DNA of 64,000 nt from Vibrio ostreae (GTDB lineage: Bacteria; Pseudomonadota; Gammaproteobacteria; Enterobacterales; Vibrionaceae), in assembly GCF_019226825.1 (NCBI RefSeq), contig NZ_CP076643.1, positions 2,480,001-2,544,000 of the forward strand. Direction: 5' to 3'. A program made the position numbers and the translations under genes. The notes below the pieces were generated by a model. That model was not told where the DNA came from, searched no databases, and worked only from the letters and a program-made list of their open reading frames with translations. This document shows, in pieces, positions 43,434 through 53,048 of this stretch; positions within the stretch are counted from its first letter, which is position 1; every line of letters begins with the position of its first letter.

Positions 43434-45026
43434 ATGAATAACGCTCGTCCTATTCGCCGTGCACTGATCAGCGTATCAGATAAAACTGGCATTGTTGAGT
43501 TCGCACAAGCGCTCGCTGAGCGCGGTGTTGATATCCTGTCTACTGGCGGTACGGCTCGTCTGCTGGCTGAAAAAGGTATCGCTGTGACTGAAGTCTCCGA
43601 TTACACCGGTTTCCCAGAAATGATGGATGGGCGCGTAAAAACGCTGCACCCGAAAGTTCATGGTGGCATCCTGGGCCGTCGCGGTCAGGATGATGACGTA
43701 ATGGCCACTCACGCCATTAACCCAATCGACATGGTAGTCGTGAACCTCTACCCATTCGCAGCAACCGTTGCCAAACAAGGCTGTTCACTGGAAGATGCGG
43801 TAGAAAACATCGATATCGGTGGCCCGACTATGGTTCGCTCTGCAGCGAAAAACCATAAAGACGTGACCATCATCGTGAACGCAACCGACTACGATCGCGT
43901 CATCGCAGAAATGGATGCCAACGACAAGTCTCTGACTCTGAATACCCGTTTCGACCTGGCTATTGCCGCATTCGAGCACACTGCCGCCTACGACGGTATG
44001 ATCGCGAACTACTTCGGTACCATGGTAGCAAGCTACGGCGAAAACAAAGAAGGCGACGAAGAATCTCAGTTCCCGCGCACTTTCAACCAGCAGTTCATCA
44101 AGAAACAAGACATGCGTTATGGCGAAAACAGCCACCAGAACGCCGCGTTCTACGTGGAAGCGAACCCGCAAGAAGCGTCCGTCTCTACTGCGCGTCAAAT
44201 TCAGGGTAAAGCTCTGTCTTACAACAACATCGCTGACACTGACGCCGCACTGGAATGCGTGAAAGAGTTCGCAGAACCAGCGTGTGTGATCGTTAAGCAC
44301 GCCAACCCTTGTGGTGTGGCACTGGGCAGCGACATTCTGGAAGCGTACAACCGCGCTTACCAGACTGACCCGACCTCTGCGTTCGGCGGCATCATCGCCT
44401 TCAACCAGGAGCTGGATGCTAAAACGGCATCAGCTATCGTTGAGCGTCAGTTCGTGGAAGTGATCATCGCACCGAAAGTTTCTGCCGAAGCGGTTGAAGT
44501 GGTAGCGGCGAAGAAAAACGTCCGTCTGCTGGAGTGTGGCGAATGGTCAACCAAGACCACAGGTTTCGATCTGAAACGTGTTAACGGTGGTCTGCTGGTA
44601 CAGGACCGTGACCAGGGTATGGTGACTCTGGATGACCTGAAAGTGGTGTCTAAGCGCCAGCCAAGCGAAGAAGAGCTGAAAGATGCGCTGTTCTGCTGGA
44701 AAGTCGCGAAATACGTTAAATCAAACGCTATCGTGTACGCAAAAGGCGACATGACTATCGGTGTCGGCGCTGGCCAGATGAGCCGCGTATACTCGGCGAA
44801 AATCGCCGGTATCAAAGCCGCGGATGAGAATCTGGAAGTGGCCGGTTCAGTAATGGCATCGGATGCGTTCTTCCCGTTCCGTGACGGTATCGATGCAGCC
44901 GCCGAAGCGGGCATCAAGTGTGTGATTCAGCCAGGCGGCTCAATGCGTGATGACGAAGTTATCGCAGCAGCAGACGAGCACGGCATGGCGATGATCTTCA
45001 CTGGTATGCGTCACTTCCGTCACTAA
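43434..45026 (+). CDS. purH: AICAR transformylase / IMP cyclohydrolase
   Basis: PurH performs the last two steps of IMP synthesis: formylation of AICAR with 10-formyl-THF and ring closure. The 530-residue bifunctional protein has the MGS-like cyclohydrolase domain ([45 protein letters not shown]) and the transformylase domain ([24 protein letters not shown] with the catalytic Lys-His, AFGGIIAFN) ending [15 protein letters not shown]. Length is standard. purD follows after 63 bp. Confidence 0.98.
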   Translation: MNNARPIRRALISVSDKTGIVEFAQALAERGVDILSTGGTARLLAEKGIAVTEVSDYTGFPEMMDGRVKTLHPKVHGGILGRRGQDDDVMATHAINPIDMVVVNLYPFAATVAKQGCSLEDAVENIDIGGPTMVRSAAKNHKDVTIIVNATDYDRVIAEMDANDKSLTLNTRFDLAIAAFEHTAAYDGMIANYFGTMVASYGENKEGDEESQFPRTFNQQFIKKQDMRYGENSHQNAAFYVEANPQEASVSTARQIQGKALSYNNIADTDAALECVKEFAEPACVIVKHANPCGVALGSDILEAYNRAYQTDPTSAFGGIIAFNQELDAKTASAIVERQFVEVIIAPKVSAEAVEVVAAKKNVRLLECGEWSTKTTGFDLKRVNGGLLVQDRDQGMVTLDDLKVVSKRQPSEEELKDALFCWKVAKYVKSNAIVYAKGDMTIGVGAGQMSRVYSAKIAGIKAADENLEVAGSVMASDAFFPFRDGIDAAAEAGIKCVIQPGGSMRDDEVIAAADEHGMAMIFTGMRHFRH

Positions 45027-45089
45027 TTTATTTATGAGGTCCCGGGGCTGATTAGCCCTGGGCATTTATTCTTTTCGTTAGGATAGATT

Positions 45090-46382
45090 ATGCAAGTTTT
45101 AATTATCGGTTCTGGTGGTCGTGAGCACGCACTGGGCTGGAAAGTCGCGCAAAACCCTGCGGTTGAGACCGTGTTCATTGCACCAGGTAATGCGGGTACT
45201 GCGCTGGAAGCGAAACTGCAAAACGTCAACATCGGCGTAGAAGATGTACCTGGCCTGGTAGCGTTTGCCCAGGACAACGCGATTGGACTGACTATCGTCG
45301 GTCCGGAAGCGCCACTGGTTATTGGTGTGGTGGATGCATTCCGCGCCGCTGGCCTGCCAATCTTTGGACCGACCGAAGCAGCGGCGCAGCTGGAAGGCTC
45401 AAAAGCGTTCACCAAAGATTTCCTGGCACGCCACAACATCCCGACGGCGGCTTACGCTAACTTCACTGAAATCGAACCGGCGCTGGCTTACGTTCGTGAG
45501 CAAGGCGCACCAATCGTCGTTAAAGCCGACGGTCTGGCGGCAGGTAAAGGCGTTATCGTCGCGATGACGCTGCAAGAAGCTGAAGATGCGATCAAAGACA
45601 TGCTGGCTGGCAACGCGTTTGGCGATGCCGGCAGCCGCGTGGTGATCGAAGAGTTCCTGGACGGCGAAGAAGCCAGCTTTATCGTTATGGTTGACGGCAA
45701 AAACGTTCTGCCGATGGCCACCAGCCAGGATCACAAACGTGTCGGCGACAAAGACACCGGCCCGAACACGGGCGGTATGGGTGCTTACTCTCCAGCGCCA
45801 GTGGTCACTCAGGAAATCCACGACCGCATCATGCAGGAAGTAATTTACCCGACCGTGAACGGCATGGCTTCTGAAGGCCACCCGTACACTGGCTTCCTGT
45901 ACGCTGGCCTGATGATCGACGCATCCGGCGCGCCAAAAGTGATTGAGTTCAACTGCCGCTTCGGCGATCCGGAAACGCAACCCATCATGATGCGTATGCA
46001 GTCTGACATGGTGGAACTGTGTCTGGCGGCTATCGACGGCAAACTGGACCAGGTTGAATCTAAGTGGGATCCACGTGCCTCAATCGGTATCGTCCTGGCC
46101 GCTGGCGGCTACCCGGGCGATTACGCTAAAGGCGATGTCATCTCCGGCCTGCCAACCACAGACGTGGAAGGCGAGAAAGTGTTCCACGCCGGTACCACAG
46201 ACCAAGATGGCCAGGTGGTGACCAACGGCGGCCGCGTACTGTGCGCAACCGCGCTGGGCAACACTGTGCTTGAAGCGCAGCAACGCGCTTACCAGCTGGC
46301 GAAACAAATCAGCTGGGACGGCATGTTCCACCGCAATGACATCGGCTACCGTGCAATTGCACGCGAGCAGGCGGAAAAATAA
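45090..46382 (+). CDS. purD: Phosphoribosylamine-glycine ligase
   Basis: PurD joins glycine to phosphoribosylamine with ATP, the second step of purine synthesis. The 430-residue ATP-grasp protein begins MQVLIIGSGGREHALGWK and carries VVKADGLAAGKGVIVA, DHKRVGDKDTGPNTGGMGAYSP and EFNCRFGDPETQ, all family signatures. It is cotranscribed with purH as in E. coli and ends in a strong terminator. Confidence 0.98.
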   Translation: MQVLIIGSGGREHALGWKVAQNPAVETVFIAPGNAGTALEAKLQNVNIGVEDVPGLVAFAQDNAIGLTIVGPEAPLVIGVVDAFRAAGLPIFGPTEAAAQLEGSKAFTKDFLARHNIPTAAYANFTEIEPALAYVREQGAPIVVKADGLAAGKGVIVAMTLQEAEDAIKDMLAGNAFGDAGSRVVIEEFLDGEEASFIVMVDGKNVLPMATSQDHKRVGDKDTGPNTGGMGAYSPAPVVTQEIHDRIMQEVIYPTVNGMASEGHPYTGFLYAGLMIDASGAPKVIEFNCRFGDPETQPIMMRMQSDMVELCLAAIDGKLDQVESKWDPRASIGIVLAAGGYPGDYAKGDVISGLPTTDVEGEKVFHAGTTDQDGQVVTNGGRVLCATALGNTVLEAQQRAYQLAKQISWDGMFHRNDIGYRAIAREQAEK

Positions 46383-46452
46383 GCAGGCTGACGGAGTGAC
46401 CGGTTCGCTCCTCAGTTAAGCCTCGGTATTTTCACCAAGGCTCAGACAGACC

Positions 46453-46480
46453 AAAGGCGCTCATTGAGCGCCTTTTCTTT
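46453..46480 (+). terminator. Terminator of purHD
   Basis: AAAGGCGCTC, ATT, GAGCGCCTTT followed by TCTTT. Confidence 0.9.
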
Positions 46481-46514
46481 ATGCATTTCTGATCTGCATC
46501 AGCAGAGTCAAACC

Positions 46515-47222
46515 TTATCCGTCCTGCTCAGCGATCAGAGCCGGGCGTTTCACACAGTCGTGGCTGTCATCATCCAGAATGAGGATTTGGTCGATGCGTA
46601 CCGTCTGTTTATCCGCCGAACCAAGAAATGCGACATAACGGTCGAGCGAGGATAACCGGCTGACGACAAAATCCGGCAGAGTCTGATTGAATTCGACCTT
46701 GCTGTAGTCGGTGTCGGAGCAGCTTTCAAACACCTCCCCATCCCAGATGCCCTGAATTAGGGTCAGCCCCTGGCTGTCGAGCTGCCTGGTTTTCTCAACC
46801 AGCTCACTGGCCTGCTGCTGGTACTGAGCGAGCTGATTCTGATTGAGTGGCAGGACTTTGCCATCGACCCGGTACTGCTGATAAATCGCATCACCGTTTT
46901 TATCAAAGCGGATCTGCACCCGGTAAGGCACCAGCTGGCGCTCTTTCGGCTGCATACCCTCGCGAACCACTTCGCGCAATTCACCTTCGTCCCAGCGATA
47001 ATTGGACTGATACCAGCCAAATCGCTGCGAAACCACGTAATCAGCCGCAGAGACAGTCTGATCCTGCCGCGCGCTGGTCCAGTAAAAGCTGGTCGCGTCG
47101 CCTGCGGTTTCACCGCCACTGTAATCACTGATTTGCTGGAGCTGCAGGGGATCGTACGGAAGAGAAGTGGCGCATCCGGCCAATAAGGCCGCACTGAAAG
47201 CGGAGAGAAGAAATGGTTTCAT
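46515..47222 (-). CDS. yjaH: DUF1481 lipoprotein (YjaH-like)
   Basis: A 235-residue lipoprotein from ATG 47222 (MKPFLLSAFSAALLAGC); lipobox LAGC gives acylated Cys17. An ATG one codon upstream is equally in frame. The mature protein contains YWTSARQDQTVSAADYVVSQ and a C-terminal strand set ending in AEQDG. Position just downstream of hupA on the same strand matches the E. coli hupA-yjaH pair. The function is unknown. Confidence 0.8.
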   Translation of the reverse strand: MKPFLLSAFSAALLAGCATSLPYDPLQLQQISDYSGGETAGDATSFYWTSARQDQTVSAADYVVSQRFGWYQSNYRWDEGELREVVREGMQPKERQLVPYRVQIRFDKNGDAIYQQYRVDGKVLPLNQNQLAQYQQQASELVEKTRQLDSQGLTLIQGIWDGEVFESCSDTDYSKVEFNQTLPDFVVSRLSSLDRYVAFLGSADKQTVRIDQILILDDDSHDCVKRPALIAEQDG

Positions 47223-47225
47223 CAT

Positions 47226-47256
47226 GAAAAAACGCCGAGACTAAGAATCTCGGCGT
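47226..47256 (-). terminator. Terminator of hupA
   Basis: On the minus strand ACGCCGAGA and TCTCGGCGT form a stem followed by six T, separating hupA from the lipoprotein gene. Confidence 0.88.
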
Positions 47257-47264
47257 AGTATAGA

Positions 47265-47537
47265 TTATTTCACTGAATCTTTCAGTGCTTTACCAGCAAC
47301 GAACGCTGGTACGTTAGCTGCTTCGATTTTGATCTCTTCGCCAGTCTTAGGGTTACGACCGGTGCGCGCTGCGCGGTGATTTACTTTGAATGTACCAAAA
47401 CCAATTAGTTGAACCTGGTCACCCTCTTTCAGTGCGCCTTCAACCGCGCCCAGAGTCGCTTCCAGAGCAGCTTTTGCCTGAGCTTTAGACAGGTCTGCTT
47501 TTTCGGCAATAAAGTCGATTAATTGGGTCTTGTTCAT
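47265..47537 (-). CDS. hupA: DNA-binding protein HU, alpha subunit
   Basis: HU is a small, abundant nucleoid protein that bends and wraps DNA. The 90-residue protein carries the family signature [18 protein letters not shown] and the DNA-binding arm [14 protein letters not shown]. The ribosome site AAGGG lies 8 bases from ATG. The upstream region has TTGCCA and TTTAGA boxes (minus strand) that could be its promoter. Confidence 0.97.
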   Translation of the reverse strand: MNKTQLIDFIAEKADLSKAQAKAALEATLGAVEGALKEGDQVQLIGFGTFKVNHRAARTGRNPKTGEEIKIEAANVPAFVAGKALKDSVK

Positions 47538-47867
47538 TAGGTTTCCCTTCTCATAGGTTATCGAATTGAGTTCACTCTAAAGCATAAATGCCCCGTCTGG
47601 CAAAGGTTTGTCGCGTAACTTGTGTCTCTCTGACGTAGTTTTAACCATAATATGAGTATTCACTCACAATTTGTTACCCAATGCCGCGAGCGCCTGACTT
47701 ATTTTTAACGCAAAATATCCCTGGCTCTAGCAGGAAAATCCTCTTTAAGCCTTGTCATATCAAGGCTTTTACCTGATTGAGTGCAGACAAAAAAGCAGCA
47801 GTTGCTGTTGTTTTTTCGTCACATAATGTCACCCTTAGCGGGGTAGATGAACCATTAAGGAAGCTCC
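47538..47867. other. Intergenic region with two terminator-like hairpins
   Basis: About 330 bp between divergent hupA and the CNNM gene. On the plus strand AAGCCTTG/CAAGGCTT (47747-47768, then TT) and, further on, an imperfect GCAGCAG/CTGTTG hairpin followed by six T (about 47784-47818) both look like terminators, yet no plus-strand gene precedes them. A small RNA is possible; no clear promoter was found. Confidence 0.5.
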
Positions 47868-48947
47868 ATGTTTTTGCTTACGATTTACGTCGCGATTGCG
47901 ATTGGCGTATCGTTTATCTGTTCTGTCCTGGAAGCCGTACTACTGAGTATTACGCCCAGTTACCTGGCGCAGTTGCGCCAACAATCCCACCCGTCATCAG
48001 ACAAGCTGGCTCAGCTCAAAGCGGATATCGACCGCCCGTTGGCCTCGATCCTGACCTTAAACACCATTGCCCATACCATAGGCGCGGCCAGTGCCGGCGC
48101 CCAGGCCGCGCTGGTATTCGGCAGCGAGTGGCTTGGCCTGTTCTCTGCCGCACTCACGCTCGGTATTCTGGTACTGTCGGAGATCGTGCCGAAGACTATC
48201 GGCGCCACTTACTGGCGCCAGTTGGCGCCGCTCACCGCGGTCATTTTGCGCTGGATGGTCTGGATTCTGGCCCCCTTCGTCTGGTTTTCGCAGCAGATCA
48301 CTCGCCGTTTGGCCAGCAACAGTCAGTTGCCGCGCATGCGTGAAGAGCTGTCGGCGATGGCGATGCTGGCCGATGAAAGCGGCGAACTGGCGGAAGGTGA
48401 GTCGAAAATGCTGCACAACCTGCTCGCGATCCGCGATGTACTGGTCACCCAGGTGATGACGCCGCGTACGGTGCTGTTCCGGGTTCCGGCCGAGCTGACC
48501 ATTGATGAGTTCCTGACCCAGCACCGTGATACGCCGTTTTCGCGCCCGCTGATCTACACCGAAACCACCGATAACATTATCGGCTTCGTCCACCGCCTGG
48601 AGCTGTTCCGTCTGCAGCAGAACAAGCTGGGCAGCAAGCAGCTGGGCGCGGTAATGCGTCCGATCCATGTCCTGCTCAACACCCAGACCTTGCCGGTTGC
48701 GTTTGAGCAGATGATGCAAAGACGACTGCAACTGGCCCTGGTGGTGGATGAATACGGCACAGTACAGGGGCTGCTGACCCTGGAAGACATCTTTGAACAC
48801 CTGCTGGGAGAAGAGATCATCGATGAAGCTGACCGCACCACCGATATGCAAAAGCTCGCCACCGAACGCTGGGAACGCTGGAAAGCCGAGCACGGGGTAC
48901 GTGAGAGCCGCGATGATGAGGACGATCAAACCAAATCCGGTTTCTAA
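47868..48947 (+). CDS. CNNM-CBS membrane protein (CorC/HlyC-like)
   Basis: A 359-residue inner-membrane protein: an N-terminal CNNM transmembrane domain (residues 1 to about 160, with SFICSVLEAVLLSITPSYL and VLSEIVPKTIGATYW) and a cytoplasmic CBS pair (VMTPRTVLFRVPAELTIDEF; RLQLALVVDEYGTVQGLLTL, then EDIFEHLLG). The layout is shared by magnesium/cobalt efflux and CorC-like proteins, but without the usual C-terminal CorC_HlyC extension, being short after the second CBS. It probably acts on divalent-metal handling by family; substrate is not proven. Confidence 0.88.
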   Translation: MFLLTIYVAIAIGVSFICSVLEAVLLSITPSYLAQLRQQSHPSSDKLAQLKADIDRPLASILTLNTIAHTIGAASAGAQAALVFGSEWLGLFSAALTLGILVLSEIVPKTIGATYWRQLAPLTAVILRWMVWILAPFVWFSQQITRRLASNSQLPRMREELSAMAMLADESGELAEGESKMLHNLLAIRDVLVTQVMTPRTVLFRVPAELTIDEFLTQHRDTPFSRPLIYTETTDNIIGFVHRLELFRLQQNKLGSKQLGAVMRPIHVLLNTQTLPVAFEQMMQRRLQLALVVDEYGTVQGLLTLEDIFEHLLGEEIIDEADRTTDMQKLATERWERWKAEHGVRESRDDEDDQTKSGF

Positions 48948-48976
48948 CCGCTATCTCAGCGCCTGACAGTACGCAG

Positions 48977-49015
48977 AAAAAAGCGCCGCCCTGATTGCAG
49001 AGCGGCGCTTTTTTA
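48977..49015. terminator. Bidirectional terminator between the CNNM and MscS genes
   Basis: AAAAAAGCGCCGC, a loop and GCGGCGCTTTTTT form a strong stem between two convergent genes. Confidence 0.88.
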
Positions 49016-49032
49016 TCGGTTGGCAGCAGCGG

Positions 49033-50328
49033 TTACTGCTGTGAGGCCCGCTCGTCATTCAGCGCGGGTTCAATCCAGGCTTGCGGCGCAGCCGGGCTTA
49101 AACGGCGAAAGTCACTGCCGGTCGGCGCCTGCGCCACGCGCAGACCAAACTGCGGCAGCACCGCATAAACATGGTCAAAGAGATCCGACTGAATACGCTC
49201 ATATTCAACCCACTCGGTATTGGCCGCAAAGCAGTACAACTCCATCGCAATACCTTCATGCGTCGGTGCTAATTGGCGCACCATCAGGGTCATCGACTGG
49301 TGGATTTCCGGATGGGCACGCAGATAACGTTCCAGATAAGCACGCAAACTGCCAAGGTTGGTGAGATGACGGCCGTTAATCAGGCTGCCGTCGTCATAGT
49401 TATGACGCTGGTTAAAAGCACTGATCTCTTCCACTTTGTGTTTCAGATAGGGCTCGAGCAATTTGGCGCGGGTCAATTGCTCCACTTCCTGCGGCGACAG
49501 AAAATGCACACTGGTGGCATCAATCAGCACACTGCGCTTGATACGCCGGCCACCGGAAACCTGCATCCCTTTCCAGTTTTTAAACGAGTCGGAGATCAGC
49601 GAATAAGTCGGGATGGTGGTAATGGTTTTGTCCCAGTTCTGCACTTTAACTGTGGTCAGGCTGATATCAATCACATCACCGTCAGCGCCGTATTTCGGCA
49701 TCTCCAGCCAGTCACCGACACTGAGCATCTTGTTGGCAGAGAGTTGCACCCCCGCCACCAGGCCCAGGATCGGGTCACGGAACACCAGCATAATAACTGC
49801 GGTCATCGCACCCAGGCCACTAAGCAGGATCACCGGCGACTTGTCGACCATAATCGAGGTCGCCAGCAGTGCAGCGATGACAAAGAAGACGATTTTCAGG
49901 CTCTGGACGATGCCGCGTACCGGCATATTGCGTCCGAAGGCCGTGCGCGCCAGCAGGGTATCGGCCACATCCAGCGCCGAGAACAGCGCCAGTAGGGTAA
50001 ACAACACCACCCACAAGGCCACCAGCGTCACGATCCATTCGCGGATAATGCTTTCCTGCGACAGCCAGAGATTGGCCTGTATGCCGATCAGCATGCCCTG
50101 AATAACCAGGAAAATACGGCTGAATAACTTACCGGAGAACAGCGCATGGCGCCACATCGCACGTGATTGATCCGCGCGGCGCTTGAGCGTACCGACAATG
50201 CCGCGCTGCAAAATAAAATGCACCACGACCGCAATCAGGACAATCAGCCCCAATGCCTTCGAAATCTGCATTAACTGCGTCATTTCAATGCCGTTCTGGC
50301 TCAGCCAGTTTTCAACAGACTGCCACAT
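49033..50328 (-). CDS. MscS-type mechanosensitive channel (YbdG-like)
   Basis: A 431-residue channel protein with about five membrane helices before the MscS core (LIAVVVHFILQRGIVG, VVLFTLLALFSALDVADTLL, FFVIAALLATSIM). The pore-lining and beta part reads AVIMLVFRDPILGLVAGVQL then KMLSVGDWLEM, IDISLTTVKVQNWDKTITTI, typical of the YbdG branch. It would open under hypo-osmotic shock. The MscS core is complete and no lesion is seen. Confidence 0.9.
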   Translation of the reverse strand: MWQSVENWLSQNGIEMTQLMQISKALGLIVLIAVVVHFILQRGIVGTLKRRADQSRAMWRHALFSGKLFSRIFLVIQGMLIGIQANLWLSQESIIREWIVTLVALWVVLFTLLALFSALDVADTLLARTAFGRNMPVRGIVQSLKIVFFVIAALLATSIMVDKSPVILLSGLGAMTAVIMLVFRDPILGLVAGVQLSANKMLSVGDWLEMPKYGADGDVIDISLTTVKVQNWDKTITTIPTYSLISDSFKNWKGMQVSGGRRIKRSVLIDATSVHFLSPQEVEQLTRAKLLEPYLKHKVEEISAFNQRHNYDDGSLINGRHLTNLGSLRAYLERYLRAHPEIHQSMTLMVRQLAPTHEGIAMELYCFAANTEWVEYERIQSDLFDHVYAVLPQFGLRVAQAPTGSDFRRLSPAAPQAWIEPALNDERASQQ

Positions 50329-50641
50329 ACCCTCTCCTTATTACTTTGCCGCCGGATAACCCAGCACCACACTACGCACAGACATTGAGCATGGTACCGT
50401 ATTCAGATGGCGTTTTGTGTGTCCGTCATCTTTTATAACAAAAACCCGACCTGACATTGAAAAAACGCTGAAATGAACATGCTGCTTTGCCGTACCTTGC
50501 TCCCTGATTTACACAAACAGGCACGATTTTCAGAAATAGACCCGATTTACCGAGACAGGCTCGACTTGCAAAACCTAAGAGGCAAGTAGTCATCATTCGT
50601 CCTCAATGTGTAAACACATTTCAGGACGAGGCAAACAACAT
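50329..50641. other. Gene-free interval between the MscS gene and yjaG
   Basis: About 310 bp with no supported gene or RNA. Only the yjaG terminator, at its right end, is recognisable. Confidence 0.6.
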
Positions 50642-50670
50642 AAAAAAAGCAGGCTAAAAAGCCTGCTTCT
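50642..50670 (-). terminator. Terminator of yjaG
   Basis: On the minus strand AAGCAGGCT, a T-rich loop and AGCCTGCTT are followed by a run of T. Confidence 0.88.
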
Positions 50671-50694
50671 CACCATCCATCCGAACCAAGAGGA

Positions 50695-51300
50695 TTAAAG
50701 TTCAATACCAATGTTGCTGACGCACTCATCACGCAGCTCAAAACGCAGGTCTTTAATCAGCTCGATATCGCGCTCGGTCGCTTCACGCAGCGGACGGTAC
50801 AGCGCCCACTGCACATCCCATTCACCGCACACCGCTTCATTCTCTTTCTGGTTAGCGTTGCTGATGCTCTCACCGGTTTGTGCTTCTTCCAGTTGAGCCA
50901 CAGTCTGGACCGAGATCTGGCTGACTTTCTGCATCGATTCGTACAAACCATCACGATCGAGCAGACCGTGCAGCAGAGTCGCCAGTGCTTCACAGGCATC
51001 AATCGCCGGATACACCATGTAAATATCAAACTCTTCTGACGTCGGGATCAACTCCTCCAGCTTTTCCAGCTGACGCTCGAAGTTGATTTTGGCGTTTTTC
51101 ACCGTCATCAGTTCCCACACCGCATCGAGAATATCACGGTAACGACGCGGATCCGCAAATTGGGTATGTTCACAGAACATGGCGTAATTTGGGTACATGC
51201 GTTCACACAGGCTCGCCATAAAGGTAATCTGTTGCCAAGGTTCAAACTTCTCAAGGCGAAGTTGCAAAGGGTTCTGTAACCCATTTGATGTCTGTAACAT
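50695..51300 (-). CDS. yjaG: DUF416 family protein (YjaG-like)
   Basis: A 201-residue soluble protein of the DUF416 family; start ATG 51300 (MLQTSNGLQNPLQLRLEKFEP), with a GTG two codons upstream as an alternative. The conserved KFEPWQQITFMASLCERM and DAVWELMTVKNAKINFERQLE segments support the family. It is mostly helical and acidic. Role unknown; in E. coli the gene also lies near hupA, and here hupA is 3 kb away. Confidence 0.86.
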   Translation of the reverse strand: MLQTSNGLQNPLQLRLEKFEPWQQITFMASLCERMYPNYAMFCEHTQFADPRRYRDILDAVWELMTVKNAKINFERQLEKLEELIPTSEEFDIYMVYPAIDACEALATLLHGLLDRDGLYESMQKVSQISVQTVAQLEEAQTGESISNANQKENEAVCGEWDVQWALYRPLREATERDIELIKDLRFELRDECVSNIGIEL

Positions 51301-51372
51301 GGTCACTCAATTCGTTGCGGATAAAGACAGCGGAAGTGTACTGGATAACCAGCGGGGAAAAAAGGCGCATCT

Positions 51373-52299
51373 ATGAACAATTTTACGCATCAGCTGTATA
51401 TTTTAACCGAGCATGATGAGCTCTATCGCCGGGCGATTGAAACGCTCAATCTGCCGGACCTGACCATCACCACCAACCGGGATGAAGCCACCCTGCTACT
51501 GGCTGCACCGCCAATGGCCGCGCCGTACCTGAATGACTTCCCGCGCCTCACCTGGCTGCAGTCGGCCTATGCCGGGGTCGACGCCCTGATGGCACCGGGC
51601 TTGCGCCAGGATTATGAGCTGACCAATGTCAAAGGCATCTTCGGCCAGCAAATCGCCGAATACGTGCTGGGCTACGCGATAAGCCATTACCGCCATTTTG
51701 CCTGCTATCAACAGCAGCAAACTCAGCAACGGTGGCAACCGCACCTCTATCAGTCACTGAGCGGCAAAACAATGACCATACTCGGCACCGGTTCCATTGG
51801 CAGCCATCTGGCCAAGGTAGCCAGTGCCTTCGGTCTGGAAGTGATTGGCGTCAACCGTTCCGGCATTCCACCCAAACAGAGCCAGTTCACCACCACCTAT
51901 CATGTCAACGAACTGGGCGCGGCACTGGCGAAAGCGGACATCATAGTCAACACCCTGCCCAATACACCGGACACCATTGGCCTGCTCGGCGCGGAGACTT
52001 TTGCCCACTGTCACCAGGCATTGCTGTTTAATGTCGGACGTGGCAAAACTCTGGTGGAAGACGATCTAATCCCGGCCATCGACGCCGGCCAGCTGGCGCA
52101 CGCTTTTCTCGATGTGTTTGTCAGCGAGCCACTGACCGCTGACCATCCATTCTGGCGCCATACGGCGATTACCGTCACGCCACACATTGCTGCGCTGAGC
52201 TTCCCTGAGCAGGTCGTGGAAATTTTTGCCGCCAACTACGCCCTGTGGCGCGACGGCTTCCGCCTCCAGCACCGTATCGATTTCAGTAAAGGTTACTGA
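51373..52299 (+). CDS. D-2-hydroxyacid dehydrogenase
   Basis: A 308-residue NAD(P)-dependent oxidoreductase acting on 2-hydroxyacids or 2-ketoacids. The Rossmann loop is TILGTGSIGSHLAKVASAFG (about 138-157), the catalytic arginine region is FNVGRGKTLVEDDL, the Glu is in VFVSEPLTADHPFW and the His in TVTPHIAALS. It is related to glyoxylate/hydroxypyruvate reductases, but the exact substrate cannot be told. The last base is the first base of the UDG-family start (ACTGATGCG), giving tight coupling. Confidence 0.87.
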   Translation: MNNFTHQLYILTEHDELYRRAIETLNLPDLTITTNRDEATLLLAAPPMAAPYLNDFPRLTWLQSAYAGVDALMAPGLRQDYELTNVKGIFGQQIAEYVLGYAISHYRHFACYQQQQTQQRWQPHLYQSLSGKTMTILGTGSIGSHLAKVASAFGLEVIGVNRSGIPPKQSQFTTTYHVNELGAALAKADIIVNTLPNTPDTIGLLGAETFAHCHQALLFNVGRGKTLVEDDLIPAIDAGQLAHAFLDVFVSEPLTADHPFWRHTAITVTPHIAALSFPEQVVEIFAANYALWRDGFRLQHRIDFSKGY

Positions 52300-52943
52300 T
52301 GCGCCGCGCAGACATTCCCACCACCGATCCGCTGCAGCCGCTGCTGGGGGAGATCCGTCACTGCCGGGTGTGCGAACCCGATTTGCCACTCGGCGCTAAC
52401 CCGGTGATTCAGGCTCATGGCGATGCACGCATCCTGATCATCGGCCAGGCGCCGGGGCTTAAAGTGCACCAAAGCTCCGTGCCATGGAACGACCCAAGCG
52501 GCGACCGGCTGCGCAGCTGGCTCAACATCGACCGCGACACCTTTTACGACCCGCGCCAGGTTGCCATCATGCCAATGGGGCTGTGCTACCCCGGACGGGG
52601 CAAAAGCGGCGACCTGCCGCCACGCAAAGAGTGCGCGCCACTGTGGCACGCCAAAGTATTACAGCAACTGCCCAATATTGAACTGACACTGCTGATCGGC
52701 CAGTACGCGCAGAACTATTATTTATCCGGGGTCACTCAGCCAGAGAAGCCAAAGACTCTGACCGAAACCGTGCGCCAGTGGCAACTCTGGGCGCCGCACT
52801 ATGTGCCGCTGCCGCATCCGTCACCGCGTAATACTTTGTGGTTGAAGAAAAACCCATGGTTCGAAACCGAGGTTGTGCCCTTTTTATCCAAGCAATTACA
52901 TGACATTCTCAATTGTCAGAAAAAAGTCAAAAACCTGATCTGA
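52299..52943 (+). CDS. Uracil-DNA glycosylase superfamily protein
   Basis: A 214-residue protein of the uracil-DNA glycosylase fold. Motif A-like LIIGQAPGLKVHQSSVPWND (about residues 47-66), LPPRKECAPLW, LTLLIGQYAQ and motif B-like PLPHPSPRNTLW are present, so it resembles family 4/5-like proteins. The N-terminal CRVCEP has two cysteines but not a full iron-sulfur set as in family 4. DNA repair activity is likely but not shown. It is coupled to the upstream dehydrogenase by a one-base overlap. Confidence 0.8.
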   Translation: MRRADIPTTDPLQPLLGEIRHCRVCEPDLPLGANPVIQAHGDARILIIGQAPGLKVHQSSVPWNDPSGDRLRSWLNIDRDTFYDPRQVAIMPMGLCYPGRGKSGDLPPRKECAPLWHAKVLQQLPNIELTLLIGQYAQNYYLSGVTQPEKPKTLTETVRQWQLWAPHYVPLPHPSPRNTLWLKKNPWFETEVVPFLSKQLHDILNCQKKVKNLI

Positions 52944-53048
52944 CTCATAAAAATGTGACACTCTACCAAGAAATGCGTTTATCTCAAAAACACATACATA
53001 TAGTATTCAGTGCACAAACACGTCTTGTAGTGCCACTGATTTGATAAC

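Noticed and set aside
47777..48343. 188-codon plus-strand frame overlapping the CNNM gene
   Set aside because: It lies in another frame over the CNNM gene, has no recognisable fold or ribosome site, and codon use fits the CNNM frame.
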